NCBI GenBank assembly: GCA_028564705.1
Contig: JAPXFQ010000831.1
Location: forward strand, 248,001 to 312,000
DNA: 64,000 nucleotides
Source of the DNA: Apricaphanius iberus
Lineage: Eukaryota > Chordata > Actinopteri > Cyprinodontiformes > Aphaniidae
Direction: 5' to 3'
Position numbers and translations under genes: made by a program. The notes below the pieces were generated by a model that was given only the letters and a program-made list of their open reading frames with translations, ran no database searches and was not told the DNA's origin. Positions 49,281 through 64,000 of the stretch are shown here, in pieces. Position 1 is the stretch's first letter; every line of letters begins with the position of its first letter.

Positions 49281-52230
49281 AGAAACTTTTTTGTTTTCCA
49301 AATTTTGTCTGCTCTCTGTAACAAATTGGCTGCAGCATCAAGAGTTTCCCCCCGGAGTGTAAATGAGAGTACAGGATGACTGAGAGGTCGGTGTGAAAGT
49401 ACATGTGTAAAGAAGTGTCGAGGCGGAGTAACGGCACCAGTTGGGGTTTTAAAGGTCTATATTTAAACGATCTGGTCTCCGGTTTCTGCAGCTGTTGCCA
49501 AGTTTAAGTTCAGTGGTTGTCCTGGTTCAAACAGTCCACATAAACCTGCCTAACTCTGAGGAACAGAGAGAGGGACTGTAGTACAGTCTCCTGTGTCAGT
49601 TTTGGCTAAAAAAAGAAGCAAACTGTTGTGAAGTTGCAATATTTACAAAATGAACTTTCAAATCTTCCACATCACTAGCATGACTGAAGCCCACTACTAT
49701 GAATCGCTGTTACCTCAATCAAGCAATACAAACTTAAACACTACTTGATGTTGGAGAAATGAAAACGGTAAAATGCTGATAAAATAGTTTTCATCAGCAT
49801 TATTTCAAGTCATTGCATGGATTCTGTTTTCAGTTGACACAAAAATGCATACAAATGATATTTCAAGTAAAATTTCTGACCTGAATTGCAGATGGTTTAA
49901 TTCATGCTCATGCATACATCTTATTTTTTAGAGATTTTTTTTAAATCTGCACTAATCAACGGTTTATTGTGTGAAAATGATGGTTTTCCTGACTTGTCTC
50001 TTCTCAGCAATGGGAGGAGTTCTGGTACTGTGCAAGTTATTGTCCCATACCAGCGTTTCCAGTGGCTCCTGCAGGGTGCAATGATAGATTTAATGTGTAA
50101 AAATGAAATGTATCAATATCATAAACATTTTTCCCCAGTTTTGATAGAAGCCCGACCAGTTGACCACTCAGCATGTAATCTGTGAGCAGATCAGTGATCA
50201 TGTAGGTCTGCTGAAGAAGGCCTGTCAGTCTGGTGGAAGCTCTGAGCATAATAACAGAGCTTAGCTGGCATACCAGAGCCCATGGCAGGTTTGTGTAGAG
50301 CCTGGTAATTACCAGCACCCGCTGACACCATGCTGCAAATGCCCCTCTCAGCTTAGGCAGGGCCAGCAGGACATTTAGCCCCCTTTTTTTTCTGCCACAA
50401 CATCCCTGTGTTCATATCTGCCCCGTTCACTCCTCCTGCTGTGGCTGTTTTCTGCAAACACACCTTCTTTACTAAATTTTTATCTTTTATTTGTCTCTCT
50501 GCCATCACCTCGGAAACATTTGTCTTTACCAGAAGGCCAAAAAGAGTTTGTATCTGGATAAACCCTGGAGAAAACATCCTGCAGGGCTGGAATGGGAAGT
50601 TTGTTTTGCTTGTTTCACATATTTCAGTAGGATCAGGGGCTCTGGGAGGAGTTCATCCTCTTCATTTCTCCTCATAACTCCATTGTCTCTTTCCTTCTTT
50701 CTGCCCTGATCCACTTGTGTTTCCACCCTCTCTCATCTTCTGTCGTCTACGGGCTAAAATTGGCCCGGCAGCTTTCCACTGCTGGACCTTTTGTCCCTGC
50801 TCAGAGTTTGGCACACAGAGTATCGTGTTACAACTTTCATTTCCTGAATGTTTTCCTTTTTTTTGTGGGGAAACCAAGCAGGGTATAATACCCCACCCTG
50901 CAGTACAGGGATGAATAACAAGGGAGGGGGAAGATGGCAGCTCGGATTCCGGCTGATGTCACTCCTGCATCGTCAAACAAAGTCCAAACTTCTTATAGCT
51001 GCAGGATCTTTGTGAAGGTTAGCTGTGGTTTGGGCACCGTCATATGGATGGGGGGGTTGTTACTCAAGCTGTTTATGAGCCCGAAGGACGGATGATGTGA
51101 TGCCCCTCAGGAGTGTGGGGTAGATTTCATAATCCCATCTAGCATACTGCCTCCTTTTGTTGTGTCTGCACAAAGGCATGTCTGGCTCCTCTTATGTGGA
51201 TGTTCATGTATTGTTCAAACCCCCCCGAAACGACAGCCTCTCTTCCACATATTACAGAATAAATAATTTTAAGACCTAAAACAACTAAACTCAACTAGAA
51301 CCGATTTAAAAGTAGATTGTTATGGACATCTTTGTCTCATTTTCAAAAACTAAAAAATAATAAAAAAGGATGTTTTAAGGTTTTAGTGTTTCTGTGTGTG
51401 AAGTTAAGCGGTGGAAAAATTTAAGTGTGGAGCTAATGTAATTCTAAAATGTAAAACCATCCCAAAACAGTTAGAAAAGAGATGTAAATTATTATTATTA
51501 TTATAGTTTCAATTTTATTTAAATAAAATATTATTGAAAATTACATCTGGCCTACTGAATTTTTCATATGTGCCCTTACAATTTTTATACTCAAAAACAC
51601 TTCTAAAAAAATAAGGAATTATTATTTCAACCATAATTTCTTAGCAATGCTATGTAAAGAATCAATATTTCCAGAAAATAAAAAAACAAGATTTAAAAAT
51701 TGTAATTAATCTGCATCTTAAATTCTGAAAGATATGTTTCATTGTGACATTTATAAGTCTTATTTGCAGGTTCCTGGATTATATAACCAAATATAATCTT
51801 AAATTGTTTTGTTAGATTTTGAGACAAAAATCACACAAAATGCAAAAGTTAAGATAAGATACGATAAGATAAGATGTACCTCATTGATCTCAGAATTTGG
51901 ACAATCAGGCGTGATTGATAAATAATTATTACTTTCGAGCATGACACAACAAAATCCAACACATTATGAGAATAATTTTGAAAACCTTCAGATTGTTAGT
52001 GATATATGATGTATCTAAAAAAAACAAGGTTGTCAAAAATTAGTTTTAAAGAAGTAGTCAAATATTTTGCTCCATGGTTGGAATTTAAAGCAATACGTAG
52101 CTTTTTTTCCCCCCCTCTGTGTTCTGACATCAAATCTGATCAAAATGTTCCTGTGTTGGGATTTCTGAAATCATTTCTGTTTACAAAATGCCGAAAATAA
52201 CTCATTCCTGCTTTCTTCAAACCCATTTCC
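49281..52230. other. mostly non-repetitive intergenic DNA
   Basis: The parts at 49440-49600, 49980-50360 and 50400-51240 are moderate GC and repeat-free, so may include regulatory sequence; overlapping short frames have no domains. 51241-52230 is AT-rich, with a GATAAGATAAG retroposon-tail trace at 51852-51900. Confidence 0.3.
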
Positions 52231-52640
52231 TCAGTATTTGGTAGCGTAAGCTAAGAACTGTATGACTCAGTCAAATGTTTCAGGCTTTTTTTTTAACAAG
52301 CTTCTCACAACATTTCGCTGGACAAAAATGAGGAACGTATTTCTTCCTGACAGAACTGGTGTAACTGGGTCAGGTTTGTTTTCTGCCTTGCTCACACAAA
52401 CTTTTAACCTTTTCAGCTCTGACCCAAGATTTTCTTTGTGACTAAGATCCAGGTTTTGTGATGGTCACTCCTTAATATTTACTTTGTTGTCCTCAAGCCA
52501 CTTTGTAATCAGTCTGTTGGTTTGTTTACGATCAATAACTACTTTGCATGACACTTCCTGGTTGTTGTCTTGAGACGTTGCTGAAATATTTCCTAATATT
52601 ACAACCACACATCACGGTGCTAAAATAACCTTAAAAAGCC
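52231..52640 (-). pseudogene. Tc1-like transposase fragment, minus strand
   Basis: The antisense phrases CTGACAGAACTGGTGTAACT, GGTTTTGTGATGGTCACTCC and TTTGTTGTCCTCAAGCCACT are landmarks of the C-terminal and catalytic part of fish Tc1 transposases. Heavily decayed. Confidence 0.65.
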
Positions 52641-52886
52641 ACGACTTCATCATCATCATAATAACTTTCCCAAGTTGATAAAGGAACGGTATGTGAAAAT
52701 ATTGTAACAATATAAGAAAAAATGCAATCGATTATTATTCAGACATTTACCAAATAAAAATAATTTGGTAATCCTAAATGACCTAAAATGTTTCATGTCA
52801 TTCAATGTCTATTTATACTGTGTTACATATAATTTCAGCCATATTAGATTAGACTTATCTTCTCATGTCTTGTGTTTCCAAATTGA
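52641..52886. other. AT-rich intergenic DNA
   Basis: Nothing recognised. Confidence 0.4.
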
Positions 52887-53215
52887 GCATCCATCCAATC
52901 ATCCCTGCAGGGTCCTGTGAGAGTGCTGCTTCCCTATCTTTATCAATTATTGGGTGAGAAGTGGGGTGCATCTTTGACAGGTCACCAGTCTGTCACGTGG
53001 CACCACAGAGACACACAGGACAAACAACCATCTACAGACACTCATAATGTAATCTAGAGAGATTAATTAGCCCAACAGTCATGTTTTTGGACTGTGGAAG
53101 GAAGCTGGGGTACCCAGTGAGAACATGCAAGCTCCATGCAGAAAGAGCCCAGGCTGGGATTTGAACCCCTGTGTCCAGGGCAACAGAGCAACCAGCTGAA
53201 CCACCATGCAGCCCC
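52887..53215 (+). repeat. widespread teleost interspersed repeat, copy 2
   Basis: A longer copy of the repeat at 2530. It adds the upstream phrases ATCATCCCTGCAGGGTCCTG and GACAGGTCACCAGTCTGTCA and ends in ACCACCATGCAGCCCC. Confidence 0.7.
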
Positions 53216-53359
53216 AGCTGAACATCCAACTGGAAGATAATGTAAAATTTTACAAAATTTCTCTAAAGTCTAGTTATCAAGTGATAAAACGTTAATTTAT
53301 CATCTGAAACTTTCATCAACATATCTTCAAAGAGCAAAAATATCACATTTAGTCATAAG

Positions 53360-53875
53360 TAGGGATGTAAGAAAATATCAGCAATATACATTTTTTGTCG
53401 CAAATTCGTATCGATATTTATTTTATGATTTTTTTGATGGGACCATTGATGATTGGCAGTATTTTTGCAGCAACATTAAAAGTGTGGCTGTTAGTTGGTG
53501 GCTGTTTTCACCTAATAAAACTGGATGTGTTATGTATAAAACAGGCTAATGTGTTTAAAATTGATGTGACAGTTTTTCTACAGTTAAATTCTGTTTTAAA
53601 AATCACAAAACCCCAGCAGAGGGTGTGTTGTGATGAGTGGCCCAAACGACCAAGGAAGTCGGGGAACACAACTGAAGATGTGTCGCATTGGTGGCGCCAC
53701 GCGATCTGTGCCAAATTTCACCCCAGATTACATCTCCATTCAATTGTTGTGCTGAAAATAAGGGATATTTAACAACTAGTCCTAGTAAGAATCCATAGTA
53801 TCCCGATATATCGTATCACACTACCTGTTTCGTAATACATATCACATCGCCAGATTCTTACAAAACACATCCTTA
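53360..53875. mobile_element. hAT-type element carrying a CTCF-like motif
   Basis: Left end TAGGGATGTAAGAAAAT, inverted right end TAAGGATGTGTTTTGTAAGAAT. The 8-bp duplication is GTCATAAG (53352-53359) and GTAATAAG (53876-53883). At 53613-53625 it holds CCAGCAGAGGGTG, 12 of 13 CTCF core positions, plus orientation. It is 516 bp with no intact transposase. Confidence 0.65.
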
Positions 53876-53883
53876 GTAATAAG

Positions 53884-54370
53884 TAAAGTACATCTATTAC
53901 ACAGATGTAATTAATTTATAGGTGCTGTTGGGATAATTAAACTTTATCAAGCATTGTGACCACCTAGAAAAATTAAGCACCTCCGCCTTAACCCTGCAAT
54001 ACCCAGTGCTGTAATATTACAACATGTCTATTTAAATCTATTATCTAGTATAATGTGTGACTTTGATGTCTACCAAAGTAGTATATTTTGCAATAATATA
54101 ATTCATAATTTGTTCTGGTCGGAGGTGAAATTATGAGCAACCAACGAGACAAATGAAACCTTCAGTTGTTTTTACTGAGGCACAAACAGACCAATGACTA
54201 TCAGCAGCCTGGAGGAAAATCTGACATCCACTTCACCCAACGCTGTGATGTTACATTTTTAGAAAATCTTAAAAAAGACACAAAAAAAAATATCAGATTT
54301 TCAACTCCAAAATACACCTACGAAACCATCTAAAATGTTCACATTTTTTTCATGTTACTTTACTTCTGGG
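53884..54370. other. AT-rich intergenic DNA
   Basis: Nothing recognised. Confidence 0.4.
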
Positions 54371-54760
54371 TCTTCCAGGGTTAGAATTAAAGGCTCCCAA
54401 AGATTCACTATATTCCTATGTAATAAAATGAGGAAAACTGCAATGTCGGGATTAATCTGAAACACAGAGAATTATATAGTTTATCATGAAAAAAAGCTGA
54501 TTTTATCATCATTTTTAGGGTGATTGGAGGCAGAGCAGGTTGAACGTACATGGCAGTAGTCTCGCTTTTTAAATCCAAGGCATCAGTGGTTTATCTGTCT
54601 CTAAGGAAAGTTAATCGGGATGCTAAATAATGTATGAGTCCCATAGCATATTTAGAAAGAAGGTCTTAACATAATGGAAAACATGTATGATTATGGATTG
54701 TGAATGAGGGCCTTTTAGAGGCGACTTAATATCTTAGTGAGAACAAACAAGTTTTTGGAT
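54371..54760. promoter_or_regulatory. candidate regulatory block, six1 side
   Basis: Repeat-free, with GGGATTAATC at 54448-54457 (OTX/Lys50-type) and TTAATCGGGA at 54611-54620. Its position 5-6 kb beyond the six1 3' end makes six1 a plausible target; inference only. Confidence 0.3.
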
Positions 54761-57700
54761 CCTATCAGTAAATTAGTAAATTAATCAGTAAATTGTATTG
54801 TATTGCCACCAGATTGTCACATTTTGGACATCTTGAATCTGCTTTTACAGAATGACATCAAGGTGTTTCTTTTCTTCAGTCACTCTGCACAAATAATACC
54901 TGTTCATTTAATTGTCCTATCAGGAGCTTTAATATTTAACATGCTAACTGGGGGCTCTGCAGAGTCTGAGACGGAGTTGTTCGACTTCAAATTGTTTGGA
55001 AATGTGTCTAAACCCCTAATGTTGATTTATGGACAGAAACAGTTTCGTCTCTAATTTCCTTGCTGATGTTTTTCCTTGATGGCATTGTGCTAACAAAATC
55101 TTCTGTTTTTCACAGCAGAGAAAACAGTAAAAATATCTATAGAGACGCTCACAATAATGATTATCAGGGGGACCGGCGGCTACTTTTCAGCTCTAATCCC
55201 GCAGAAGCAGCAGGAGTGGAGCTAGTTTTTCCATTTTTTCCATGTCAGGGTCATCTTTGTTTAGAGAACAAGTTAGGATATAAATATGTCTAGAAACCAA
55301 ATACAGATCTAGTGTGGTTGAAACCAAAATAATTGAAAGAGGTGATTCAAGGCGTTTAAAGGTCAGTTTCCCAACTGAACAAAATTTTTACGGTAATCTT
55401 AGAACAGAAGTGGGAAATTTTTTTTTTCCATCATTTAACCAGCTAAACAATTTTTCCTTTTTGTTCTGTTTGTATTGATTCTGGGTTCCTTTCTGTCTCT
55501 TTCTTTATCTGCAAGGCATCCGTACTCTTATCCGAACCTCATCCGAAGAGTGGCATTTACTTTTCTCGTAAAGGTTTCTCTGAAACATCCCTCTGGGCTA
55601 AAGTCACTGTTTTGTCTGACTCCATGAGACTAATGATGCTAACGAATATCATCTTACTGTTGAGGCTCCAAAAATATAGATATCTGATTCTCCGCAACCA
55701 GAGATGAGCTTTGTGCCGGTGACGGTTGGTCATGTGATACTCGGCCTCCTGGCCACATTTTTTCTATGCACGTCCGTTACTGACAGTTAATGCACGTCTT
55801 ATCTTGTTTTATGGAGTTTTTTCCCCCCCTTACTGTAATACAGTTCAACATTTCCCCCATCTTTGGAGGACATATATAACTCTGGTCTTTATTTGACGCG
55901 TAACATGCTATTTAACACCCTCACATTTGGGGGATTTCTTCAGCTCGTCCCCTTCCTCCTCCTCCTCCTCCCCGCTTCTGAACTCCAGGTCACCCATCAC
56001 TCAGAGGAGTGGAAGAAAGAGATAAATATTTCTGTCAGCTGTGTCACATAGAAGCTTCCTGAATGGCTTCCTGCTCTCCAGCGTGGAAGCTGTCTTTGGC
56101 TTGGTGCCCTGGTATCAGTGCAATTAACATTTTCCAGAGAGAACTGTGCAAAACTTTAAGATTTATGGTATAGAAATGTAACTGTTTAGTTACTGTGTGG
56201 GATTTACTTTGATCAGCTCTGTTTTCTCTAGAAACATTCAGGAACATGCAGTCACACACACACACAGCCAGGAGCATTGTCAGATCCATGCATCATTGGT
56301 AAGAAAATCTCTCTGCCCCCCTATACCTTCCACACCACCACCTCCACCCCTCTGAGGCAGACCTGAAAAGATCCTTTTGTCCCTCATCACTAGCCCAACC
56401 CCTCCCCGTCACCCCCACCTTCCTCTGACTCACACACACAGCCCTCATGTAGTTTCTGGCTATGGATACCTGGGACACTCTTCCAATGTGTGTTCAAAGC
56501 TACCTGCAGGCACCAGAGCATGCAGACAAGCAGTTCAACCAAAAAAAAATAAAAATAATAATAATAAACCCTCTCAGCTTTTGGAGTTGGATGCTCCAGA
56601 GAAAACACTGACCTGGGCTGAGGTGGACGGCGCAGCCTCATGCTCACGCAGGCCACTCTCCGTGTTTATTTGCACACGTCAAGGCCCTTCCTGCTGCTGA
56701 TTTAGAGCCACTGCCACTTACGCCGAAACACCCTTTTGATGACTCGCATGTCTGTTTGCCATCAGCAGCTGTTGTTGCTGGCCTCGGCCTGCTTTAGGAT
56801 GACGTTAACCTCCAGCTTTTGTCTTCCTCCTCTGTTAGGCTGCATGTAGCAACGCCCACCTCTTGCACTTGTTGCTCCTCTGATGAGATAAAAAACACAG
56901 AGTGGAGGACACGGCAGGGAGATGCTGATTTGGAAGCAGAGGATCTGAGCTTGATTAAAAGAGTTTCCATGAGAGATCAATTTCAGTCTCCCGGACTTCC
57001 TGGAGGAGACTCTGGTAACTTCTGCCTATCATGAAGGCAGAGAGCCTGTTCAATCATCATGGTGTCTGCAACTCTGCTGGCCATGTTTTCATTACATTAG
57101 CAGGTATGAGGAGTCTGCTGAGTGGCTTTATGATTTCCTGGCTTTTAATTTGTCCAAATTTGAAGAAACGTGCAGAACTGCTGTATATAATAAATAATTT
57201 GGGTAATAATAACACTTCTAACTATTGTTCCACATATTCTAGGTTAAAAGTTAAGTCCTCCGCATGTGAGATCTGATTCTGGATGTTTATGTGTATTAAC
57301 TGATTTTACCATTCACAGACCAGACATTACATGAATTGATAAGAAGAAAAGAAAAGTAGGGCTTAGTTGATTTGCAAGATTCAGAAGTGTTATGCCAAAA
57401 TGAAAATGAAAAAAACAAACCCCATTTTGCACAAAGATGCCATGCAGTTGTTAAAGGCAGAGGGGACTTTGGACAAAGCAATCAATCCTTGATTATTAAA
57501 AGAAAAATGTGCATTGACAGTTGATTTGGGGATTTTGATTGTTTTGGGGGATATATTAATATTTGTTTTTATTTTTCTTGTTTTCTGTGATAATAAAGTG
57601 TTGACCTTTTTGCACAAAATTAGATTTTCCTTCCAAACGTTTAGCTTTTTCTGTAACAATCTGTTTGGACCAACAGGAGAAATACAGACGAAAAACTTCA

Positions 57701-58120
57701 TTGAATCCTTCTGATCTCATAATTTACACTTTCTTAAATCAAAAAATATAAATTGTACCTCTGCTTTTGCAGTTTTGTTCCAAGACTTAAGTATAAAAGC
57801 ATTTTTTTTTCAAAAAACTATTTTTTTCTCAATTAGTAAAATAGAGTTGTGGTGGGGAACACTCTAAGTGTGGGTTCAACCAGAAAATTGATTTGATCTA
57901 AACTTTTTAAATATTTTTCCTACATGGCTAATATTAAATGTTATCTTCGTTTTCCTCAATGTAACCTCAATGTTTTGTTACAGGAATCAGGATTTTTAAT
58001 ATTAAATTCTTCCTCATACTGTTATTATCTGAACTGTTTGCTTTACTGAAAACTCTGGTTTGTTATGCATGATTTTACATACAAACAATTTGAGGAGGTT
58101 AAAAAACGCATCGTTGAACA
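54761..58120. other. mostly non-repetitive intergenic DNA
   Basis: 55500-57050 is moderate GC, free of recognised repeats and crossed by short frames without domains; it may contain six1 regulatory sequence. 57051-58120 is AT-rich. A short CA repeat lies at 56257-56267 and an ATA repeat near 56548-56566. Confidence 0.3.
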
Positions 58121-58520
58121 GTGCTCCATCTGTAACATTTAAGCATTAAAAGAGTTCACTATTTTGCACTTAGCCTATATATTCATCTCTACAGAAAGAT
58201 GTATAATGCGAGCTTGTTCAGACACCCCTCTCTGGCAAGATAGAAGCGAAAAGCTGCTGTTTTGCTGCAAAGGTCGGATCTGCAGGAACACCAATAGCAG
58301 CAGGAACAGGGGGAAAGGCTGGAAAGGAGTGAGGCCTCCGGGATGCAGAAAACACCCCGAGGCCCCCCTCCACTGAGGCGCAGCGCGCTGCGGACCCCGG
58401 CAATCTTTGCAATCAGCCAGTGAGGCAGGCAGCGACTGTTTCAGATTATGCTCAGGAAATCCTCGGTGCTCTCTGCTCAAAACAATTTACTCTGACATGA
58501 GCTGAGAGGAGAGCATGCTG
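58121..58520. promoter_or_regulatory. GC-rich block beyond six1 3' end
   Basis: A CpG-containing, repeat-free island (peak 58320-58410) next to AT-rich DNA, about 1 kb past the six1 stop. Its composition is that of a regulatory element; no diagnostic motif was found. Confidence 0.3.
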
Positions 58521-58554
58521 GGGGGTGGGGGACGAAAGAGCTGTCTATACCTGG

Positions 58555-58555
58555 A

Positions 58556-58619
<64 letters not shown>
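58555..58619. repeat. (ATT)n microsatellite
   Basis: About 21 ATT units. A poly-Tyr open frame across it is an artefact. Confidence 0.98.
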
Positions 58620-58620
<1 letters not shown>

Positions 58621-58869
58621 ATTCAAATATTATGGACTTCATGTTTTTTTTACCCTATATTTTCGCCTAAAACATCTGAGCGTCACTTTCCCATGGCCCC
58701 GGAACCAAAAGAACAAACTCTGGGAGAGGGGAAAGAAAACATGGCAACAAAAAGCCAAACATGCGTTATGAAGCAGACTGGATAAAAAATTAAACAAAAC
58801 GAGCTGGTTCTTGTGTACACAGTGACAGACGTCTGCTGATGTTGACTCTCTTTTGTATGAATCTACATC

Positions 58870-59492
58870 TTCATAATTTATTGTTTAAAAAGAAAAGATC
58901 AGGACAGGCTCTTTTCATATAAAATAACTCCAAATTAATTAAAATCCCCTCATTGGGAAGCTGTTTTCAATTGTTCCGAACCTGAATAAATACTCCATGT
59001 TTTAGCTCACATATAAATTAATTATTCCAGGTGTAGATCTAATTTTTAGCGTTCCCGTAATCCCTATTTTTCCACCTCTGAATGCACAAATAACACGGAG
59101 ACAGATGCATTAATTTTGTTTTATTGGAAACTAATTACCATGGCTCTAATGAAAACGCTACCTCCTAGTTTCCATCGCAAGAGGTTGCTATAACTGTTTG
59201 TGTTGTTTTAACAAAATATCATAAATTAAGCAGGTGGTTGATCCTGTTAAGTGTTTCTTCTGTTAAGAGGGAGTTTTCAGGAAAAACAAAAATAAAACAT
59301 CCATTCAGTGGATGAAGAATAAGCGCATTAAGGAGTTTTGCTCTAACCAAAATTTAACGACAGACGGTCAGTCTATATTATTATAAGGTAGGCTACTATA
59401 GTGTTATTTCATACATGTCTTCAATCTGATCCACTCGTCAGTTCTCTTAGGTTGTTTTGTTGTTTTTTTCTCTCGTTTCATCTGGTTTCTCT
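58870..59492 (-). other. six1: six1 3' untranslated region (putative)
   Basis: Sequence after the six1 stop on the minus strand. Poly(A) hexamers AATAAA (read on minus) occur at 59125-59120 and at 58882-58877. The segment is AT-rich with several TAATT-type sites and looks non-repetitive, so it may also hold conserved regulatory sequence. Confidence 0.45.
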
Positions 59493-61600
<2,108 letters not shown>

Positions 61601-64000
61601 ACTCCGCTCAAGATAGGTCATGAAAGGATTTATGCCAACTACAGTTATAAATAGGGATGCAAAGGTAGAAATCTTCAATGGTGTTAATGTTAAACACACA
61701 ATGTTATGGAAATAATTTCACAAATTACTGTTTCTGACTTCTTCCTAAAGCTCCAGTTCTGACCTTTTTAATGCTTGACATGGTCCAAGCTAGCACTGTA
61801 AACACAAGCAAACAGCATTTTGTTGTTTCCTCCCCTCTCAGGAGCTGTTTATTTTATGAGGTGGTATAACTTAATAAGTTCCTATGATAGGTGGGTCCAT
61901 TACGCGCCTATTTATGGGCAACCTATAGTACCTGCCAAAGGAGTTATGGGCCATAGACCACCAGAAGGAAATAAGCCACTTAAACAGTGTGTGAGTGTGC
62001 ATGTGTGTGTGTGTAAGGGGCTGGTATAATATACCATATGGTTCGAGGTCGCACGATATTGCAAATAATTAAATAAAAAGCGATAAATATATTCAGCTCT
62101 GCAGGACACTTTTATTTTAGTAAGAAAATAAAATCTCAGAGATTTAAAACAAACGCCACTCATTGCGCCAGTCTATGTGTGAATGCTGTAAAACTGAAGA
62201 ACAGGAGAAACAAATTCATTTCTGCATCGCCATCACCACATGCCCCCTTTCGCCTGCTGTGCGCATTTATATTTCAGAGATTAGACGGGCACCACACTGG
62301 CTCCAGTGTTTTCTGTGGGCTGAAACACTAAACCAATCCATTAGTAAATGAGTTCTGAGCCACACTGGTTCTTGGTGGTGCAGTTGTTGGTTTGAGCCTC
62401 ACGGATCACGTTTCTTTATCTGCACCAAAAGTCTGAAACAGAGCTCCCCTTCAACATTCATCTCGCATAACTGTCCGCTTTAAAGGCGGTTTTCTAATTA
62501 AATCCCCGAAAAATGGGGGAAAAAAGTACTTTATATATGAGGATAAAGGCGTTTTTACTTATTCTCTTAACAATTTATGGAGAAATTAATTTAAAAAGAA
62601 GATCTGAAAGAAGGGAAATGTGAAATACATACCAAAATAATTTTTTCGTGATGGTTTAATGTATATTTTGTAACTATAAAGATAAAAACAGGTTAGATAA
62701 TAGTATTATTTTTACTGTAATGATTCAGATGAAGCTGGCTACCTCTTGTAGGCGGCGGGTTTCTCACGTTGTTGAATCTTTACACCACAGGAAAATTACA
62801 CGCACTTAAAAATCTAAATTTTGTTAATATATATATATTTTTTACCAACTTATTTATTTTTAATTATGACAACGAAATACAAATTCGGTCCCAAATGTAG
62901 CCTTCTTGTTGTAAGGGAATATCTTTTTATTTTTTGCGTGCGTAAAAATAGGTGTAAAATGCGTGAATTTGTGCAGGACATATTGGGCGGAATGTGGACT
63001 CTGAAGTGGGCTCAGCCTGGGTCTTGGGCCGTGTAAAACCTCAGTGCTTCAGTAAATGAGCTGTCTGATGAGCGCCTCTCCGGTTTCTCTAATATCTCTA
63101 CCACATTGCTCTGCGCCTCCTCCTTTAACCCCCGCAGCCCGGGGGGCCAGATTATTTCAAGATGTGGACTCTCCGCCTCCTCCACTGCCGCGGCCAGCGC
63201 TGCCTTCTCACAACCCGGACAAGTAAAGCAATCCTTGGGTAGTCGATCACTCGGAACTCTTCTCAGAAAAGGGGCTTACATGCAGAAAGGATTCATTCGC
63301 TCCCCTCTCTGTACTCCTTATTAACTTTTTAAAAACTACAACAATGGCATCTTTTGTGAGCTCAAGGCTGCTGAAATCTTAGATGTTCAAATTTTAGAGA
63401 CTCAGAGCATTTTCAGCATAAAAAAGGGAAATCAGTTTTGGCATTTATCCGTTTTATTCTAAAGTGGTCTTTACATATTTAAAGAACTTAAAAGAATTTA
63501 CAGAAATGAAATCGATATTGTCACTTTTTTTGCAATAATAAAAGGGATTTACACATGAAGAGAGAAGGAGAACTGAATTTAAAAAAGAAATGGAAAACAG
63601 CTCATAAAAATGTCCTGGAAAAGATCCGGTCTCCCGCATGGAGAGGTTATTTTTCTCTATTTTTCTTCTGTTTTTATGAATGGACCACTGCCTTAATGAA
63701 CAGAAGCTTTTTTTCCCACTCTTTCAGCTTTTTTTTTTTTTTTTTTTTTGTACAGGAACAAAAATATTGATCGTTTTATTTTTATACAATTTAGACTCGA
63801 AAGAAGCAGCAGTTGGACGTTTTTGAAATGTTTTTGACCATTAAATACATTTCACGTTTGTATCCGTAATTATTGTCTTGTAGATTTAATATGAATTAAT
63901 GAATAGCAGATTTTTAAAACTATGCATATTTTTTTTACCCCATTTTCTCAAGAATTAATTTGAAATGATGAAGTTTCTGCTAATATTTTCTTAGAATGAT
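61601..64000. other. six1 upstream intergenic DNA
   Basis: AT-rich overall, with a (TG)n near 61999-62014 and a T run at 63729-63748. A GC-rich, repeat-free island at 63100-63260 could be regulatory. No six4 exon is seen up to the window end. Confidence 0.4.

Noticed and set aside
58525..58785. Poly-tyrosine open frame
   Set aside because: Translation of the (ATT)n microsatellite.

Overview
The window looks like nuclear DNA from a teleost fish, probably a percomorph and possibly a cyprinodontiform. The evidence is two spliced vertebrate SIX homeobox genes with teleost-like protein sequence, AT-rich intergenic DNA, several decayed Tc1-like transposons, hAT-type miniature elements with 8-bp target duplications, and interspersed repeats of types common in ray-finned fish. 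There are no prokaryotic features. The species call is inference.

Only two protein-coding genes can be supported, and they face each other. six6 is on the + strand (coding exons 34724-35295 and 36126-36291, 245 aa). six1 is on the - strand (coding exons 61110-60551 and 59787-59493, 284 aa). This is the ancestral vertebrate SIX6-SIX1-SIX4 order. six4 would be expected to the right of this window and is not reached. The meiotic gene next to SIX6 in mammals (SIX6OS1/C14orf39) is not recognisable in the 34 kb to the left.

Layout. 1-29 kb is a gene-free flank with a Kolobok-like TTAA element carrying a THAP exon, Tc1 remnants, hAT elements, a triple-nested repeat stack at 27.5-28.5 kb, and non-repetitive stretches that could be regulatory. 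29.6-34.7 kb is low in repeats and leads into the six6 promoter (three CCAAT boxes, an RFX-like X-box, MEIS/PBX-like sites, a TATA-like box). 36.3-59.1 kb is the six6-six1 intergenic region. It has enhancer-like blocks close to each gene and a repeat-rich middle holding CTCF-like motifs in divergent orientation (39.9 and 46.5 kb on -, 48.6 and 49.1 kb on +). That fits a regulatory-domain border between the eye/forebrain gene six6 and the placode/muscle gene six1. 61.1-64 kb holds the six1 promoter and upstream DNA.

Both proteins have a SIX domain followed by a Lys50 homeodomain. Both genes have one phase-2 intron just after the homeodomain. From family knowledge, six6 acts in eye, hypothalamus and pituitary with Groucho/TLE-type repressors, while six1 acts with EYA in placodes, ear and muscle. 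No undescribed protein system was found. The most interesting signals are regulatory (divergent CTCF-like motifs, six6 promoter architecture, orphan promoter-like and exon-like segments) and structural (nested transposons, a 219-nt tract with no G or T).
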